Both the position numbers and the translations under genes were made by a program. The notes below the pieces were generated by a model, which worked only from the letters and a program-made list of their open reading frames with translations, did no database searches and had not been told where the DNA came from. This document shows positions 34,901-46,301 of a stretch of DNA of 64,000 bases, piece by piece. Numbering within the stretch: the first letter of the stretch is position 1; each line of letters opens with the position of its first letter. Where the stretch lies: contig NC_051068.1 in NCBI RefSeq assembly GCF_004664715.2, forward strand, positions 48,418,953 through 48,482,952, written 5' to 3'. The stretch is from Peromyscus leucopus (taxonomy: Eukaryota > Chordata > Mammalia > Rodentia > Cricetidae).

Positions 34901-35494
34901 TAAACCATTGAAGACTGTGTGATTTCACCAGAGACTTTAAGCAGTGGAGTGGCTTCCTGTTAAGAGACAGGAGGCAAGAAACCTCAATGGGAGCTTTCAA
35001 CACAGAAGGAAAACATTCTCTCCAATTTATCTGCAACATAAAGATCTCAAATGACCAACAACTGCAATGAAAACCTTCTTGATTTGAAAAAGAAACAAAT
35101 TATTTTAGCATGCAAAAATTTGTACATTGAAATGTGTTTGTAGTGTATTCATCTGTTTTGAAAGACGGGGTAATTCCTTGGATAAAAGGCAAATTAGTGC
35201 AGATTTATTTAATATGTTTTAGCATTTATGCACGGTATATCTTAACTAGAACTGTTTTCTAAGATTCTGCCTGGTGGCATGAAAAATACAAATAAATGCT
35301 TTGCCAATAATAGTAGTTACATGGCTACATTTACATTATAAAATTTACATTCTCAAAAATTTTAAAGTCAGATATTCTTTTTATATCTCTAAAAATATAC
35401 ACCAATGTTTTTCCTATTTGTACCTAGAACCAAATTAAATTAAGCTAAATTAAATCTAATGTAAATTTGAGGTAAACTTTCGCCACTCTAGCTA
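31991..35494. other. Long single-copy stretch with a candidate constrained block
   Basis: No repeat recognised over 3.5 kb. 33478-33800 is notably less AT-rich, free of simple repeats and carries homeodomain-type TTAATTAA and ATTA cores, so it is a candidate conserved non-coding element. The minus-strand frame 34090-34320 (76 codons) is unrecognised. Confidence 0.4.
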
Positions 35495-35700
35495 GAGGCA
35501 GTGGGACCTGGGAGAATGGAACTGAAAAATGGGGCAGACTAAAGTCTCATGCAAAGCTGGCTTTATTCAGAGCCTCAGACAGTTTATACTGAGGGTTAAA
35601 AAAAGATCACATGAGCAAAGTTTTCATGAGTTCAGACCGTATACAATCACAAGGACAAGACACTCATAAGCAGTATCATGTTTTCCCACATCGGTATATA
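35495..35700 (-). mobile_element. Possible LTR fragment, minus strand
   Basis: 'aaagctggctttattcagag' (complement of an aataaagc signal) and 'ttttcatgagttcagaccgt' resemble rodent LTR text. Boundaries and duplication are not visible. Weak call. Confidence 0.35.
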
Positions 35701-36516
35701 GAGGATAATTTAAACATTTAATTGGATAACAACAACAAACAATAATGAGTAACCTGAAGTAAAGTCACTACTATTTGTTACACTTGGGAGGAGCACAGAA
35801 ATACATTCCAAGAACAGGTCTGTGCTTTGAAGAAAAATTGACATTGCAAGACTCTTGTTTTCACAAGCACTCAGAATTCTCACATGAATCCATGCCTGGA
35901 CTGTGATCTGACTGTGGACCATTTCTAATTAAGTGAAATTTAAATACATGTTTATTTGGAAAAAAATTAAGTTAATAAAATCTAACCCAAATAACAAATC
36001 TGTAAACTCTCCTATTGCAAGCTCTTCACTTAAGGTGGGCAAATTAAAAATGAAACTTTCATTTAGTTTGTAGGTAACATGATTTAAAAGCTAATATATA
36101 TGTAAGTTAATGCTTTATTGAATGTCATTTATAATTCTCTTCGAATATTCTTCCTTTAATTTTTAGTTTTTGTTGAATTTTGGAGATTGCATCCAGATTC
36201 TCTATCTCTTTCCATCTCTCCTTTATATTTTTCTCATATCTTATCAAAGTGATTTTCTTTGTAGTTTTATTACATTAGTGTTGGTAAGTTGTTTAATTGT
36301 GTGCATAAAGATTCATTTTCTTAATATTTTTCAGCAAATATCTCATGAAATATACCAAGATGTGTGAGTAATAAATAGCAAATCATGAATACATCAGAAT
36401 TTAAAGCTGACTGCTATTAAAGAAATTAGTATCATAATGAAGCCAAAATGACAGCAACATTACCATCCTAGCCACAGGTTGAAATATCGTTAATGACAAA
36501 TATAAAATGTGGGTTG
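35701..36516. other. AT-rich single-copy sequence
   Basis: Nothing recognised. Short frames on both strands are AT-driven. Confidence 0.4.
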
Positions 36517-36864
36517 TGTTGCGGGGTAATGCTTTTATACACTGGTTTAATAAATTGCTGATTGGCCAGTAGTCAGGAAGTATAGGCAGGATAAACAGAC
36601 AAGGAGAATTCAGGGAAAAGGAAAGCTGAGTTAGCAGATGCCAGCCTGCTGTCTAAGGAGCAGCATATAATGACACATGGGTAAAGCCGTGGAACATGTG
36701 GCAACATATAGATTAACAGAAATGGGCTGAGTTTAATTTTAAGAGCTAGTAAGTAGTAGGTCTGAACTAATGGCTGAACAGTTTTAATTAATATAAGGCT
36801 TTGTGCATTTATTTGATTCTGAGCAACTATGGACCAGGCAAGACACAGGAAAATTTCAGCTACA
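36517..36864 (+). mobile_element. Solo LTR (ERVK-like), plus strand
   Basis: Starts TGTTGCGGGGTAATGC and ends TTTCAGCTACA. Shares 'gctgattggccag', 'gtggcaacatatagattaa' and 'aagagctagtaag' with 24454-24809. The flanking 6-mers GGGTTG and GGACTG match at only 4 of 6 positions, a decayed duplication if it is one. Confidence 0.82.
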
Positions 36865-38121
36865 GGACTGCCTTTTGTTTTTTAACTTAACTAATTTAGT
36901 GTCCATATCAATAAACAAAGTAATGACAGTATAATCTTATATATCTTAACAAATAAAGACAGTGTTTGATATCAACAAAGTAATTAATATTTTATGTTTT
37001 TCAAAATAATCAAAGTAAATCACCACTTTCCATATAGTTAGTGCTTCCCATCTGTTTTCCTACCTCCAATATACTATTCCACTTATAAACACTGTATTTA
37101 TATAGTACTTGATTTTTAAATCCAAGTACAAGAAACAGGTAATTAAACCTCTTAAAACAACACTACCATTTTTCTATTACATTAAAGAACACAAGTTTTT
37201 GTGGACAAAATAGTAGTAATACTGGTAATTAAATTTAGCAGATAGTATTTGCAACCCATAGTTGAGAGTCTGAGTAGGTTGCTTTTTTCTTATTTGTTCT
37301 TAAATAATTATTTGTATATTCTAAAATAAAGTGTGTGTTTCTATGTCCAGCATCATCAAGACTAGACTTCCTCCAGGTGAGATGGATCATGAGCATCCCT
37401 GAAAATTCAGCACAGTCCTACTCAAGACAATGCTTGCTCAGAGGATGATGAGCATCCTCGGCAGAACCTACAAAGGCATGATGTCTAGAGAAGCCGTCAC
37501 GCCATCTGCCAACCTGTAAAATGGCAGTCAAAAAAAAAAAAAAAAAAAAAACCACAGAAACTAGTAAGTCCCTGGATGACAGCCCTGTCAGCATTTGTGA
37601 AACAGGCTCTATGAAGTCATGTGTTTGTTGACACACGGGTACTCCTCAGTTAATAGACAGCCAAATCCCCAAAACAGACATTTAATATAAACAATGTATT
37701 TTTACTCATTATGCGAATCAAACCAATCTTACTTTTAAGCTTGTGAGAATATTTTTGGGCATGAAATCAGTGCCAAATTCCTAAATAGGTTTTTAAAGTA
37801 ATAGCGGTTAGACCCTTTTGTATAACTTCCTATTTCGGTGTTGGTGATTCTTATTCTTAAGGTATGAATGTCTTTTGTAGTCCACAAATGTTATGTTCAG
37901 TGGATTCATTGGCAGGGATTTTGTGTACACACTGTGGTTTGATTACGAAATCGCCTGTTCAAATTATTCTTAAAAGTCCAAATGAAGTTAGTATTAAACT
38001 TATTTCCTTAGCATGAATTCCCAGTGGGCTTAGGGGTGTTCTGAGGTAGAGCCCTCCTACATTAGGTATAAGATGGTTTGGCCAAGAGTAGAGAAAATAT
38101 CAGTAATAAGATTACATATTC
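36865..38121. other. Single-copy sequence with a 22-A tract
   Basis: No element recognised, but a pure A tract at 37530-37551 follows about 170 nt of less AT-rich sequence (from about 37360). It could be the tail of an unrecognised retroposed transcript. There is no AATAAA close upstream, and no clear flanking duplication. Confidence 0.4.
37530..37551 (+). repeat. Poly-A tract (22 A)
   Basis: An uninterrupted A run. The preceding 170 nt are not a SINE I know. Confidence 0.9.
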
Positions 38122-38128
38122 CTTTTTT

Positions 38129-38132
38129 GGAT

Positions 38133-38183
<51 letters not shown>

Positions 38184-38335
38184 TTTTTGGTTTTTCGAGA
38201 CAGGGTTTCTCTGTGTAGCTTTGCGCCTTTCCTGGGACTCACTTGGTAGCCCAGGCTGGCCTCGAACTCACAGAGATCCGCCTGCCTCTGCCTCCCGAGT
38301 GCTGGGATTAAAGGCGTGCGCCACCACCGCCCGGC
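38129..38335 (-). repeat. B1 SINE with expanded (AAAT)n tail, minus strand
   Basis: A young-looking, full reverse-complement B1 (38187-38335: 'cgagacagggtttctctgtg' to 'caccaccgcccggc'). Its tail, read on the plus strand, is a (TTTA)n run at 38131-38186. The 15-nt sequence ggatttatttattta stands at 38129-38143 and again at 38336-38350 as a target-site duplication in the LINE-1 tail region. The tail has become a 14-unit tetranucleotide microsatellite. Confidence 0.93.
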
Positions 38336-38800
38336 GGATTTATTTATTTAACTTTATTTGTATTTATTCTTTGTGTCTTTCACATCATGCCTCTTGATTC
38401 CATTCATTTCCCTGTCTCTTAGCATCCACCCTCTGTCCTTACAACCTCCTCCCCAAAGTAAAATAAAACAAAATTTAAGAGAAAAAAAGAAAGAAAAAAG
38501 GAAAAATCTCATCATGGATGCTGTAGTGTGACACAGTGAGTCATACAGTGAACGGTTTTATTCATATATCTTTACTTGCAAGTGTTCACTGCAGAGTCAT
38601 TGGTCTGGTTCCAGGCCTCTGGCTTCTGCTATATCAATGGCTAGACCCTCACTGGGACTCCTCTTGGATATCCTGTTGCTGCTCTGTGTCATGGAGATCC
38701 TTCAGCTTTGAGTCTGTTAGGCTGGCCCTTTCACATGCTCCAGCAGATCTGCCCCTACCCTTCCCTACTGTAGCACTAGGAAGAGCAGGCACTGCACCTT

Positions 38801-39600
38801 GCCTGGGCAGCATAATAGAGCAGACCCTGTTGGCAGAGGTGAGGGTGAGCCATCCCCAGTTGTGAGCATGGGAGAGCTATCAGAGAGATGCCCCTCCCCT
38901 TACTCCTAGCCCCTCACTGTCTGTAGCAGATGAGGGAGCTGACCCTCCCCCTTAACAGCTGCATCACTCAGGAAAGTAGGCCCTTGCTCCTTGTCTGAGC
39001 AGCACAATAGAGCTGACCCTGTTGGCAGAGGTGTGGGTAAGCTGGCCCTGAGGATGTGAGAGTGGGATAGCTGGCCACACCCTCCTTGTCTGCCTTGTGA
39101 TGGTGAGGACAAGGGAAAGACGACCTCCTCCCCCTGCCCCTGTCACCTATGGTGGTGAAGGAGCTGACCCCCTTATCCACTGCAGCACTCAGGAATGTGG
39201 ATCCTTCACTTCCCCTGGGCAGCACCGCAGAGCTGATCTTATTGATAGGGATGCTGGTGATCTGGCCCCAGAAGGTGAGCATGGAAGATCTGGCCCCGCC
39301 CCTCATCTGCCATTGGGTCCTGTGGGTTGGGGAGAGATGCCCTTCCCCCTCCCTGTCCCCCCTTGCAGCCCGTGGCAGGTAGGAGTGCTGGTCCTGAGAT
39401 CATATAGCAGGAGAGATGTCCCTGCCCCTCCCCAGCTGCAGCATCCTGGAGAGTGGCCCTTGCTCCTCACCTGGGCAACAGGGTAGAGCTGGTCCTGAAT
39501 GTGGAGGTGCTGGAGTGTTGACCCTGAGAACATGAAAGCAGAACTCGCCAGCCCCATTACTCATTGCTGGAAGGGGTGAACTAGCAAGAACAATGCTGGA
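38801..39600 (-). repeat. Degenerate tandem repeats in LINE-1 3' UTR
   Basis: Four related units start at the 'cctgggcagca'-type block at 38801, 38993, 39213 and 39469, each followed by an 'agagctgaccctg'-type block, with spacing 192, 220 and 256 nt. The plus strand is C-rich, so the LINE-1 sense strand is G-rich. The many open frames here (up to about 130 codons on both strands) result from high GC and are not genes. Confidence 0.7.
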
Positions 39601-40582
39601 GAGCTTTGTTCGCTTGCTTTTTGTTTTTTGAGAAACCTTCACGCTGTCTGCCGTATTGGCTGCATTAGTTTACACTCCCACTGGAAACATAAGGGTTTAT
39701 CTTTCCTTACATCTGTTTGTTATCTTGATGAGAGCCATTTGAACTAGGGTGAGACACAATCTCAAATGTCTTAATTTGCATTTCCCTGTAAAAGCTAAGG
39801 ATGTTGGACATTTTTTTTTCACACATTTATTAACCATTTTTGCTTCTGTTAAGATATGGTTATGGAATTCATTATCTCATTGATTAATTTTCTTTATGCA
39901 TTTAACATTTGCAACTCTTTATATATTGTAGATATTGTGACATTATCTATTGAAAGGTGGGCTAAGATTACTTATACTTTGTAACGTGGCTCAACACTCT
40001 GGTAATTCTTGCACATACAGAACCTTGATAATTTCACCCTGTCTCATATGCTAGTTACTGGGGTTAATTCTTTTGCTATTGTAGCAACTTTCAGAAAGTT
40101 CATGCTAATGACTGTATCTAGAAATTTTGGGCCTTTTATTAAGGTCTTTGAACCATTGTAGTTGTATTTTTTTTCTTTCAGGATAAAAGATAAGGGTCTA
40201 ATTTCTATTAACGTAAAAAAACTGCAATCATATCAAAGAAAAATGAGATCATTTATTTTGAAGCTAAATGTGAAAGACCATGACCCAAGTTTCCGAAAAA
40301 TATCACATTCCAATCTAATGACAATTTACTCTAAATTTTGTAGATACATAACAACAGAAAGTCATAAATGAAGACACATTTCAAGTGGAAATATAAGGAA
40401 GACAGGTAAGAGAAAAGTAGGGAAATATTTTGTCTAGATTTCAGATGGTCTGTGATGATACTTTTAGTTTTCTGGTTGATGAAAGCTTGTGGTCTGTTAC
40501 TTTACTACATCCTAAATCATCACATCCACGTAAATCATGAGGCTGTTCACTCAAAGAGCCTACAAATAAACCTAATGAAAAG

Positions 40583-40745
40583 GTGAAAGTCCTCTACAAT
40601 GACCACTTAAGACACTCAAGCAAGAAATTACAGAAGAGCATGAGAGAGTGCTCATGTTCATGGGTTGGCAAGATTTTGAGAAAAATAACTATTCTACAAA
40701 GCACTGTACACAGATTCAATGCATTTTTGGTTCCACTTGACCTCA
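40583..40745 (+). pseudogene. LINE-1 ORF2 fragment in opposite (plus) orientation
   Basis: Translated on the plus strand, codons from 40583 give a segment with SWVGKILRKITILQ and VHRFNA. It aligns to the same ORF2 region of the young LINE-1 on the minus strand ([21 protein letters not shown], around 48650). It therefore points opposite to the LINE-1 fragments on either side. The flanking 40206-40582 and 40746-40984 are not resolved. Confidence 0.75.
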
Positions 40746-42159
40746 AATCTGTCTTTCATCCTCTCACTATGAGTCTGTGTGGTTATTTACCAGGAAGGCA
40801 ATGTTTCATGGACAAAGCAGTAGCTGTTATCATGGTTGTTAATCCATCTAGTTACTTTTTCTTTCTAATGGTGAGTTGAAATCATTTTTCATTAATTTCT
40901 GTTGCTTTGTTGGTTGCTGCTCTGGTTGGTGGTTAATAGTTAGCCCCACCTTAACTTCGTTATCATTTGCAGCTTGCTGGTTTTCTATGTTGAACAGATC
41001 GCATTCCTTTGCTCGCCATTTCTCTCATGACATTTACTATTTCCTGTAGACTTGTGAAAGAGGAGTGTGTCTTCTTCCTCTGTGTATAGTATTCTTTTAA
41101 AAATTTATGCAGTAGTGGGTGGGTTGTCACCAGTTGTCTTAGGTTGTAATTTGTTGTGGTGGCTTTATTTATATATCAATTTTAAGAGACAGCTGTGCTA
41201 GATATAGCAATCTTGGTTGACACTTAGTTTTGGAGCTTGAAATATGTCATCCCATATTTTACAGGCTTTGGCATTGCTGAAGGGAGAATTGCTATTATTG
41301 TGATGTGTTTGCCTTTGTATGTGAGTTGGCCATTTTATATTACTACTTTAAATGTATTTTCTTTGCTTTATAATTTTTAAATCTTGTTTATAATGTATCA
41401 TGAACAGATTTTTCTTTCATCATGTACATTTGGTGTTTTAAATAACTCTTGTTTTTCAGTATCTATCTCTTTCCCTGGATTTGGGAAACTTTTCTGTTGT
41501 AATTTATTGATGAAATTGCCTATGCTTTTAGACTGTAGTTTCAGTTCTTTCTACTCTAAGAACTATTTTATTACATTTTCTTTTTAAAAATTCATATAAT
41601 ATACTATGATTATGCATTCCCTTCTCCCTATTTGCCCAAGTTCTTCCCCAACTCCATCCTATCCAGATTCTTCAGTTCTAGCCTCCCTACACTAGTCCAT
41701 CTATAACTATATATGCTATTTCCTTCTCCTATGGAGACCTAGCCCTAAACTCTGTGGTTCTATGGATTTAGTCAACCATTGAATTATCATCTAATATCCA
41801 CATATAAGTGAATATACCATATTTGTCTTTCTGAATTTGGGTTTTTTTACTTAGGATCATTTTTTTTTTGTCTAGTTACCTAAGATTTTTATGATTTCTT
41901 CTTTTTTGTGGTTGAGAAATGCTCTATTGTGTAGATGTATCACATTTTCATTATCCATCCATCTGTTGAGGAACATCTAGATTGCTTCCAATTTATGGCT
42001 ATTCTGAATATAGCAGAAATTAACACAGTTGAGCAAGCATCCGTGTGGTAGGATGAAGAGTCCTTTGGGTATATGCTTGAGTGGAATAGCTAGATCTTGA
42101 GGTAGATCCCAATCCCATTTTCTTGAGGAACCACAACACTGGTTTCCATAGTGGCTTTG

Positions 42160-42646
42160 TGTAGCACGAATCTTAAAAGGTCTTATTAATAAAATCGAGG
42201 TGAGCCAGGTATTGGGGTGAACACTGAAGGATCAGAGAAACAGAACAAGTCACAGCTATCAGACCTTGCCAATTCCTCAGCTGATCCTGTTTCCTCAAAC
42301 TGGAAGCCTTTGTGTCCTCATCTGAATGGGTCTCGGCTGAACTGCTGCTAAAAGCCTAAAAGCTTAACCAGGTTCTAGTTCCTGGTCCTCACGTGAGCCT
42401 TATATACCTTTCTGCTTTCTCCATCACTTCCTGGCATTAAAGGCATGAGTCATCATGCCTGGCTGTTTCCAGTGTGGCTTTGAACTCACAGAGATCTGGA
42501 TGGATCTCTGCCTTCGGAATGCTAGGATTAAAGGTGTGTGTGTGCCACCATTTTCTGGCCTCTGTATCTAGTGGCTGTTCTGTTCTCTGACCCCAGATAA
42601 TTTTATTAGGGTGCACAATATTTTGGGGGAACACTATATCACCACA
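42160..42646 (-). mobile_element. Solo LTR (ERVK-like) inside the middle LINE-1
   Basis: The minus strand starts TGTGGTGATATAGTG and ends GTGCTACA. The plus strand carries the complement of a polyadenylation signal near 42190. It is related to 2821-3311 and 29814-30249 and supplies the intact 5' terminus of that family. LINE-1 sequence ('ccatagtggct' to 'gctgtacaagttt') is cleanly interrupted, with GCT repeated on both sides. The full 6-bp duplication is decayed (GCTTTG against GCTGTA). Confidence 0.85.
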
Positions 42647-43861
42647 GCTGTACAAGTTTGCCCCCCCAACAGAAATGGATAAGTTCTCTCTTTACTTCTA
42701 CTCTCACCAAAGTGAGTTGTCATTTATATTATTGACCTTGACCACTCTGACTAGTGTCATATGAAATATCAAAATAGTTGTGATTTTCATTTCCCTGATG
42801 ACTAAAGATATTGAACATTTCTTTTAAGGGTTTCTCAGCCATTTGATTTTCCTCCTTTGAGAATTCTCTGTTTTGATCTGTACCCCATTTTTAAATTGCT
42901 TTATTTATTTCATTGATATCCAGTTTTTGAGTTCTATATAAAATTTAGATATTAGCCTGCTATTGGATGGGGAATTGACAAAAATCATCCCCCATTCTGT
43001 AGCCTGCAACTTTTAAAGAATTTTGTTGGACTTTACCTCATAGAAGTTTTTAGTTTTACAAGGTCCCATTTATTCATTGTTGAGTTTTGTGCCTGTATTA
43101 ATGGTGTTCTGCTAAGAAAGTCTTTTGCTAATTAGTTCAAGGCTATTCCTCACTTTCTCTTCTTTCATGTTCAGTGTATCTGGTTTGGGTTGTTTAATTT
43201 AATCCATTTGGAGTTGTTTTGTTCAGGGTGATAAATATGGAATATTTGGATCTTTTTGCATCCAACCATCCAGTTTGAACAGCATCATTTGTTAAAGATA
43301 CTATCTTTTGTATAGTATGTATTTCTGGCTTCTTTATAAATAATCATGTATCCACAGGTGTGTGGATTTATATCTGGGTATTTGAATTGATTCCATTGAT
43401 CCCCATGGCTGTTTTTGTGCCAATATCATGCTGATTTTTTATTACTATAGCTCTGTAAAACAGTTTGAACTGATACCTCTATCAATTCTTTTATTATTCA
43501 GGATTGTTTTAGATATCCTGGAATTTTTGTTTCCATTTGAAGTTGAAAACTGTCTTTTCTAGATCTGTAAGGAATTGTTTTGAATGTTAGTTAACGATTG
43601 AATAACTCTATAGATTGTTCTTGGTAAAATGGATACCTTTTCTATATTAATCCTACTAATCGATGAATATGTGAAATCTTTACAATTTCAGAAATCTTCA
43701 ATTTCTTTCTTCTATGTCTTAAACTTTTTATTGTGGAAGTCTTAGACTTGCTTGTTTACCATTATCCCAAGATACTTTATTTTTTGAAGCTATTGTTAAT
43801 CGTGTTGTTTCCTTAATTTCTTTCTCAGTCCATTTGTCCTTTGTATATTGGAAGGCTATTT

Positions 43862-43888
43862 TGTGTGTGTGTGTGTGTGTGTGTGTGA
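43862..43888. repeat. (TG)13 microsatellite in LINE-1 ORF2
   Basis: A pure TG run expanded within the middle LINE-1's ORF2 region. Confidence 0.92.
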
Positions 43889-44490
43889 GTTAATCTTATA
43901 TTGCTCTAGATTACTGAAGATATTTATCAGCTGTAGGTGTTTCCTGGTAGAATTTTTATGGTCACTTACATATACTATCATATCATCTACAAATAAAGAT
44001 ACTTTGAATTCTTCCTTTCCAGTTTGTATCCCCTTGATCTCCTTGATTTGTCTTATTGCCCCATCTAAGACTTCAAGCTCTATATTGAATAGTATGGAGA
44101 GAGTGGATAGTCTTGACTTGTTCCTGATTTCAATGAAATTTGTTTGAATTTCTTTCCATTTAAGCTTATGTTTGCTATGAGTTTGCTATAAAGTGACTTT
44201 ACTATATTGAGTTATATCCCTTGTATTCCTATTCTCTTTATTACTTTTCACATGAAGGGGTGTTTGATTATGTCAAAGCTTTTTTCTTCGTTTAATGAGA
44301 TGATCATTTTTTTTTGTTTTTGTTTTTTCTTTCAGATTGTTCATGCGGTAGATTGCATTTATTGATTTCATATGTTGAATCATCCCTGCATCTCTGGAAT
44401 GAAACCTACTTGATTATGGTGAAATATCTTTAGGATGTGATCTTGGTCATTTTGCAAGTACTTTACTGAGAATTTTTACATATATGTTTA

Positions 44491-44812
44491 TTGGGGGATT
44501 TATTTTGGCAACTCCAAATAGTTAAAAAGGAGGTTTATTTGGGGGTAACTTACAGCCAGTAAAGGGGTTGGTTCCAGGATCCAGGAAAGTTGAAGTGCAG
44601 TCCAGCAGTGTTCTCTGGAGAACTCTGCTTGGTCTACTATCCAGGATCACAAGGAACCAAGAGAGCCAGCACATCCAGATCTCAGGTCTTAAGGGCTCCA
44701 GTCTCAGCTCTACCTCAAAGGCAGGTAGGTAGGTGTGGCAGTTACCAGAAGCCTCCTCACTAAGGGTGGTACTTCCAGGTCAAAGCTAGAACAGTTATCC
44801 ATTACACATGCT
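44491..44812 (-). mobile_element. LTR-like element inside the middle LINE-1
   Basis: LINE-1 ORF2 text stops after 'ttttacatatatgttt' and continues at 'cataaggaaaactggtctg', with about 320 nt of foreign sequence between. The insert has 'ggtttatttgggggtaactt' (complement of aataaa near an LTR-type end) and resembles 20394-20640. The exact duplication is uncertain (around 44478-44491 against 44797-44812). Confidence 0.65.
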
Positions 44813-45609
44813 CATAAGGAAAACTGGTCTGTAATTCTCCTTTTTTTTTTTTTTTCTTTTTTTTTTTTTTTAGTCTTTAAATAGTTTAGATATCATGGTT
44901 TGTGAGGCCTCATAAAATGAATTGAAAAGGATTCTTTTTGTATCTATTGTGGAATAATTTGAGGAATATTGGTGTCAATTGTTCTTTGAAAGTCTGGTAG
45001 AATTCAACACTGAAACCATCTTGCCATGGTCATTTTTAGGTTGTGAGATTTCTAATTACTGCTTCTATTTCACTAGAGGTTATAGGTCTATTTAAATTAC
45101 TTATCTTGAATCAACTTTGGTACGGGGCATGTATCAAAAAATATTTCCATTTCTTTTTAGATTTTCCAATTTGGAGTACTACAGGTTTTTAAAGTATGTC
45201 CTTATGATTTCTACATTTCTTCAATGTCAGTTATGTTCCCATTTTTCATATCTAATTTTGTTAATTTGAATCTTTCTGCCTTTTGGTTCATTTGGATAAA
45301 CATTTTGCCAATCTTATTGATTTTTTCAATGAAATATTTCATTGTTTTATTGATTTTCTGTATTTATTTTTGTTCTATCTTATTATATTTGACCCCAAGT
45401 TTAATAAGTTTTGACCAAATACTCCTTTGAGAGTTTTTGAGAGTTCTGCTTTTTGTAATAAAGCATTCAGGTATGCTGCTGTTACCAGTATGAGATCACT
45501 ACAGTTTTATGTATGCTATGAACTTGGGGAATTGAGCCCACTGATGTTGAGACTTATCGAGGAACTGTTGTTTTCTGTTATTTTGTCCTTGTGGTATATA
45601 TGTATATGT

Positions 45610-45657
<48 letters not shown>

Positions 45658-45668
45658 TGTGTGGTGTG
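45610..45668. repeat. (TG)n microsatellite at LINE-1 ORF1/ORF2 junction
   Basis: About 22 TG units with a TTTG interruption. It lies at the inter-ORF position of the middle LINE-1, the same place where the young LINE-1 has a shorter TG run (51106-51119). Confidence 0.92.
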
Positions 45669-46301
45669 TTTTCCCCTCTTTTGATTTGCTCATCTGTAAT
45701 TATTTATTACTTGTTTTATCTTTGGTGTGGTTAACCTCTTCAAGTTGAAGTTTTCCTTCTAGTGCCTTTTGAACAGTTTCAGGGTTTTTTGAGATGTCAG
45801 ACATTATTCTAATATGTCTGCCTTTATATGTTACTTGGTCTTTTCCCCTTGTAACTTAATAGTATCTCTTTGTTTTGTACATTAGTGTTTGATTATTATG
45901 TGTCATAGGGATGGGGGGGCACAGTCTATTTGGTGTTTATATGCTTCTTGTACTTTGATAAGCATCTAAGTTTTTAGGTTAAGAAAATTCTCACCTATTA
46001 TTTTGTTAAAGATGTTTTCTGTGTTTGTTTCTTCTTCTTTCCATCTTCCTATTATTTTTAGATTTGGTCTTCTCATAGTGTAATAGATGTCCTAAATGTT
46101 TTGTGCTCTAAGTTTTTTAGATTTAACATTTTCTTTGACCAAGGCATCTGTTTCTTATTTTGTCTCTAATGCCTGAGATTTTTTTTCTACCATATCTTCC
46201 ATTGGTGAAGCTTGACATGAAGGTTCCTGTTTGATTCCACAATGTTTCATTTCCAGATTTCCCTCAGCTTGGATTTTTTTTTTCTGTGCGTGTCTAAATA
46301 A

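Larger units (their letters stand above)
38122..41571 (-). mobile_element. Oldest LINE-1 of the nest (part 1: 3' UTR, ORF2 and ORF1 remnants), minus strand
   Basis: 38340-39640 is a GC-rich LINE-1 3' UTR in reverse, with degenerate internal repeats. 39640-40205 is reverse-complement ORF2 C-terminal region ('cttaatttgcatttccctg' block). 40985-41571 is reverse-complement ORF1 ('gcttgaaatatgtcatccca', 'atgtgtttgcctttgtatgt'). ORF2 is mostly lost, and a sense-strand ORF2 piece lies at 40583-40745. The element is interrupted at 41571 by the next LINE-1 and appears to resume at about 53844. High divergence marks it as the oldest of the three. Confidence 0.8.
41572..46283 (-). mobile_element. Middle LINE-1 of the nest (part 1: short 3' UTR and ORF2), minus strand
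   Basis: 41590-41830 is a short 3' UTR. From there to about 45600 the sequence is reverse-complement ORF2 with reduced identity to the young element, then ORF1 to 46269. The reverse-transcriptase FADD motif reads FVDD here (codons at 43982-43993). The 3' insertion point is marked by 'ctactctaagaactatttta' at 41551-41571, which recurs in diverged form at 53825-53843 beyond the 5' end. It contains two later insertions (42160-42646 and 44491-44812) and is itself split by the young LINE-1 at 46283. Confidence 0.88.

Noticed and set aside
38536..39642. Cluster of open frames up to 129 codons on both strands
   Set aside because: They lie in the GC-rich 3' UTR of an old LINE-1 with degenerate tandem units. 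High GC removes stop codons, and frames overlap on both strands.
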